The position numbers were made by a program, and so were the translations under genes. Positions 9,052 through 10,970 of a DNA stretch of 10,970 bases are shown here, in pieces; position 1 is the first letter of the stretch, and every line of letters starts with the position of its first letter. Source of the stretch: an uncultured Collinsella sp. (GTDB lineage: Bacteria; Actinomycetota; Coriobacteriia; Coriobacteriales; Coriobacteriaceae). The stretch lies in contig CABRHR010000068.1 in NCBI GenBank assembly GCA_902470835.1, positions 1 to 10,970 on the forward strand, in the 5' to 3' direction. Under the pieces are notes generated by a model. That model made no database searches. It saw only the letters and a list, made by a program, of their open reading frames with translations, and had not been told where the DNA came from.

Positions 9052-9846
9052 TTAGGCGAGGCTCTCCAGCACGTGGCGAAGTTCTTGCTGGACGGCGTGG
9101 TCGCGGTTACGACCCACCACGCGATCGGCCACCGCCTTGAGCGCGGGGCGCGCGTTTTCCATCGCGCAGCCCGTACCGACAAAGCGAATAATCTCGTAGT
9201 CGTTCATCGAGTCGCCAAACGCCATGACCTCGTCGCGTCCAACGCCGTAATGCTCCGCGAGCTGCTCGATACCCGAGGCCTTCGACACACCGGGCTGCAT
9301 GGCATCGATCCACGCGTTGCCCGAAGGCGCAAAAGTAAAGAGCTGACCGAGTTCGCGCTGCAGTACGTAAGCGCTGTCCATAACGGTACCGTCATCGCAA
9401 AAGATACTCGCCTTGATGATATTTACGCTGGGATCGGGCAGCTCCCAAATGCGCTCGGCATTGGGAAGGTCCTTATCGACCTCACGCACGAACTTGCACT
9501 CGTCATCGAGCAAGAAGGACTTGGTTCGGTCAAAGAGCGCAAGATGCAGATTAGGAAACGTCGCGACTGCTTGGGCGAGCTTTCGAATCGCTAGGTGCGA
9601 ATACACCTCACGGTCTACCATCTTGCCGTCGGCGTAGACCTGGGCGCCGTTAGCGGCGACAAAGTCCATCTTGTCGCGAACAGGTGCAAAGAACTCGCAC
9701 AGGCGGTCGTAGCGACGGCCTGACGATGCGGCAAAATGCACGCCATGCTCGCGTAGCGCCAGAATCAGTTCGTAGGTCTCGGGAGGCACCTGGCCGTTTT
9801 CGTCAAGCAGTGTGCCGTCCATATCGGATGCAATCAGTTTAAACAT
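9052..9846 (-). CDS. Cof-type HAD family phosphatase
   Basis: This 264-residue HAD hydrolase of subclass IIB has all motifs intact: DMDGT with Asp8 and Asp10, SSGR with Ser42, Lys189 in GVSKASGI, and GDSMND with Asp212 and Asp216. The Cof cap domain lies between about 85 and 180. Expected substrates are small phosphorylated metabolites; the exact one cannot be told. AAGGGAG lies seven bases before the ATG but is buried in a large hairpin (9852-9913), which suggests control of translation. It faces the broken HAD gene across a palindromic element. The two share only the general motifs and are not a recent duplication. It stops at TAA. Confidence 0.93.
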   Translation of the reverse strand: MFKLIASDMDGTLLDENGQVPPETYELILALREHGVHFAASSGRRYDRLCEFFAPVRDKMDFVAANGAQVYADGKMVDREVYSHLAIRKLAQAVATFPNLHLALFDRTKSFLLDDECKFVREVDKDLPNAERIWELPDPSVNIIKASIFCDDGTVMDSAYVLQRELGQLFTFAPSGNAWIDAMQPGVSKASGIEQLAEHYGVGRDEVMAFGDSMNDYEIIRFVGTGCAMENARPALKAVADRVVGRNRDHAVQQELRHVLESLA

Positions 9847-9851
9847 AGAAA

Positions 9852-9913
9852 AGCTCCCTTCGGGCTTGTTGGAATCGAACGTGTATCCGATCCCAACGTA
9901 CCCAAAGGGAGCT
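9852..9913 (-). promoter_or_regulatory. two-stem leader that hides the HAD ribosome binding site
   Basis: The outer arms 9913-9901 and 9864-9852 pair over 13 bp and the inner arms 9897-9888 and 9877-9868 over 10 bp, with a 10-nt apical loop. Each stem has one imperfect position (9861/9904 and 9873/9892). In minus-strand RNA both are G-U pairs; on the plus strand both would be C-A mismatches. The ribosome site AAGGGAG (9860-9854) is inside the outer stem, which ends in UUUUCU directly before the ATG. It could act as a translation switch or a weak terminator. Confidence 0.65.
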
Positions 9914-9916
9914 CAA

Positions 9917-9945
9917 ATAAGACTCCGCGGGCGTAAACGTTACAA
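9917..9945 (-). promoter_or_regulatory. predicted promoter of the minus-strand HAD gene
   Basis: TTGTAA (9945-9940) and TCTTAT (9922-9917), each four of six to consensus, are spaced by exactly 17 bp. Transcription would start near 9910, at the base of the leader stem. TGTAACGTTTACG overlaps the -35 and resembles a LacI/CcpA-family operator lacking one central base. Confidence 0.45.
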
Positions 9946-10014
9946 GGACCTGGCAAATAGCTCACACATGCCAGAGGTCCTACGGTCGCGGCGTCAGGCA
10001 GCCCGCCAAAGAGT

Positions 10015-10059
10015 GTCCCCAACGACTAGTCGTTTGAGAACGTCCCCGATGACTAGTCG
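10015..10059. repeat. 27-bp tandem unit with ACTAGT palindromes at the ade 3' end
   Basis: Two 18-bp units, GTCCCCAACGACTAGTCG (10015-10032) and GTCCCCGATGACTAGTCG (10042-10059), differ at three bases and lie 27 bp apart. The first is centred on the perfect 14-bp palindrome AACGACTAGTCGTT (10021-10034). The second contains GACTAGTC and overlaps the stop codon and last Asp codon of adenine deaminase. This looks like a fragment of a dispersed intergenic repeat. Confidence 0.7.
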
Positions 10060-10922
10060 GCGTAGGTGAAGGTCGTGACGTCGAACATGCCCTCGGGGCG
10101 GATGCGGAGCGTCGGGATGACCGGCAGGGGCAGGAAGATGATGCCCATGATGGGGTCGAGCGGCGGCTCAATACCCATGGCGCGCGCCTTGACCATAAAG
10201 TCGTCGTGCTGCGCCGCAACGTCTTCGGCAGCGCCCTCGCTCATCAGGCCGCCGAGCGCCAGCGGAATGCGCGCCACGACCTCGCCGTTGCGCACCAGCA
10301 CGTGGCCGCCCTGGCCCACGGCCTCAACGGCGGCCATCATATCGGCCGCGTTGTCGCCCACCACGCACACGTTGTGCGAGTCGTGGCCGATCGTCGAGGC
10401 GATAGCGCCGCCCGTGATGGTAAAGCCGCGCACCCAGCCGCGACCGATGTGCTTGCCGACAAGACCCAGGCCCGCGGGACCATCACCGTCGGCGCCCTCG
10501 GCCTGCAGTGACACACCGCGGCCGTGGCGCTCGATCAGCATAATACGGCGCAGGCCCTCGGCGCTCTCGGGACGAACCATGCCCGTGATGGCCTTACCCG
10601 GCACCACGTCAATCACGGCCTCGCCCGGCTTAAAGGCATAGTCGAACACGTCGAGCGATAGCTTCGGCAGTTTAACGGAAGCACGCAGTTCATCGGCAAG
10701 GGCCGCAACCTCGGCCATCTCGGGTGCGATCTCGCCCACAAAGGTACCGTCCTGCGCCACCAGAGCACCGGCGGCATATACGCGATGCGGAGCCGTGGCA
10801 AACGTCAGGTCATTGAGCACCAGCAGGTCGGCACGCTTGCCCGGGGCGATTGCGCCGCGGAGCTCGTGCGGGTCGCGGCAGCCGTGATCCAGGCCAAACG
10901 CCTCGGCCGTGGAGAGGGCCGC
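10053..10922 (-). CDS. ade: adenine deaminase, C-terminal half (cut by adapter)
   Basis: Adenine deaminase hydrolyses adenine to hypoxanthine and ammonia in purine salvage. The 289 residues present are about half of the usual 560-590. They start at the end of the amidohydrolase domain (GAIAPGKRADLLVLNDL) and include the whole C-terminal adenine deaminase domain, with GGAIASTIGHDSHN, LPLALGGLMSE-like sequence and FLPLPVIPTLRIRPEGMFDVTTF. The metal-binding HxH of the N-terminal half lies outside the window. Reading on to the right gives MYKRQ, which is transposon mosaic-end sequence and not protein. It stops at TAG, inside the second copy of a repeat. No U-tailed terminator follows before the next promoter. 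Confidence 0.93.
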   Translation of the reverse strand, partial: AALSTAEAFGLDHGCRDPHELRGAIAPGKRADLLVLNDLTFATAPHRVYAAGALVAQDGTFVGEIAPEMAEVAALADELRASVKLPKLSLDVFDYAFKPGEAVIDVVPGKAITGMVRPESAEGLRRIMLIERHGRGVSLQAEGADGDGPAGLGLVGKHIGRGWVRGFTITGGAIASTIGHDSHNVCVVGDNAADMMAAVEAVGQGGHVLVRNGEVVARIPLALGGLMSEGAAEDVAAQHDDFMVKARAMGIEPPLDPIMGIIFLPLPVIPTLRIRPEGMFDVTTFTYAD

Positions 10923-10970
10923 CTGTCTCTTATACACATCTCCGAGCCCACGAGACGCTACGCTATCTCG
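10923..10970 (+). other. Nextera i7-side adapter (artefact)
   Basis: CTGTCTCTTATACACATCT at 10923-10941 is the mosaic end, CCGAGCCCACGAGAC at 10942-10956 the read-2 primer site, GCTACGCT at 10957-10964 matches index N709, and ATCTCG begins the P7 arm. It is not genomic. Confidence 0.99.

Noticed and set aside
8758..9594. A plus-strand frame running from the broken HAD gene into the antisense of the second HAD gene
   Set aside because: The true HAD reading frame continues in another phase with its GDNIND motif, and the rest is antisense to an intact gene.
9868..9897. tRNA-like GTTCGATTC T-loop on the minus strand
   Set aside because: The flanks do not form a T-stem or acceptor, and the bases are explained by the two-stem leader.
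9945..9981. Bulged inverted repeat AGGAC-CTGGC/GCCAG-AGGTCCT as a terminator for ade
   Set aside because: The stem is interrupted by a two-base bulge, has a long loop and is not followed by a U-run.

Overview
The window is a GC-rich piece of bacterial chromosome of 10,876 bp (47-10922). It lies between two untrimmed Illumina Nextera adapters (1-46 and 10923-10970), each still carrying its index. The gene set and base composition fit a Coriobacteriia member, most likely Collinsella or a relative from an animal gut. Supporting points are a secA-prfB pair without the prfB programmed frameshift, an actinobacterial-looking RF2, an Ala/Lys-rich tail on ribosomal protein L31 and a clostridial-type citrate synthase. 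The genus is an inference, because no rRNA or other decisive marker is present.

Layout. On the minus strand, read right to left, lie rpmE (L31), then secA and prfB joined by a TAATG stop/start overlap, then a YitT-family membrane protein. That last gene follows a leader with competing hairpins and a terminator-like stem directly in front of its ribosome binding site. On the plus strand, starting divergently from rpmE, a small ACT-domain protein and a citrate synthase probably form one transcript that ends at a strong terminator. Next is a Cof-type HAD phosphatase broken by one in-frame TGA. It faces a second, intact Cof-type HAD phosphatase on the minus strand, with a palindromic intergenic element between them. 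The window ends in the C-terminal half of adenine deaminase, cut by the right adapter.

The genes are mostly housekeeping: protein export, translation termination, ribosome, central carbon and purine salvage. No CRISPR array, tRNA, rRNA, transposase or phage gene was seen.

The points most worth a second look concern decoding and RNA structure. The RF2 stop-recognition tripeptide reads Ser-Pro-Thr instead of Ser-Pro-Phe. None of the nine genes whose end is visible stops at TGA (five TAA, four TAG), yet one gene carries an internal TGA. The second HAD gene has a two-stem leader whose G-U pairs form only in the minus-strand RNA and which buries its ribosome binding site. Because the sequence may come from a single tagged library molecule, lone substitutions such as the internal TGA could be sequencing or amplification errors.
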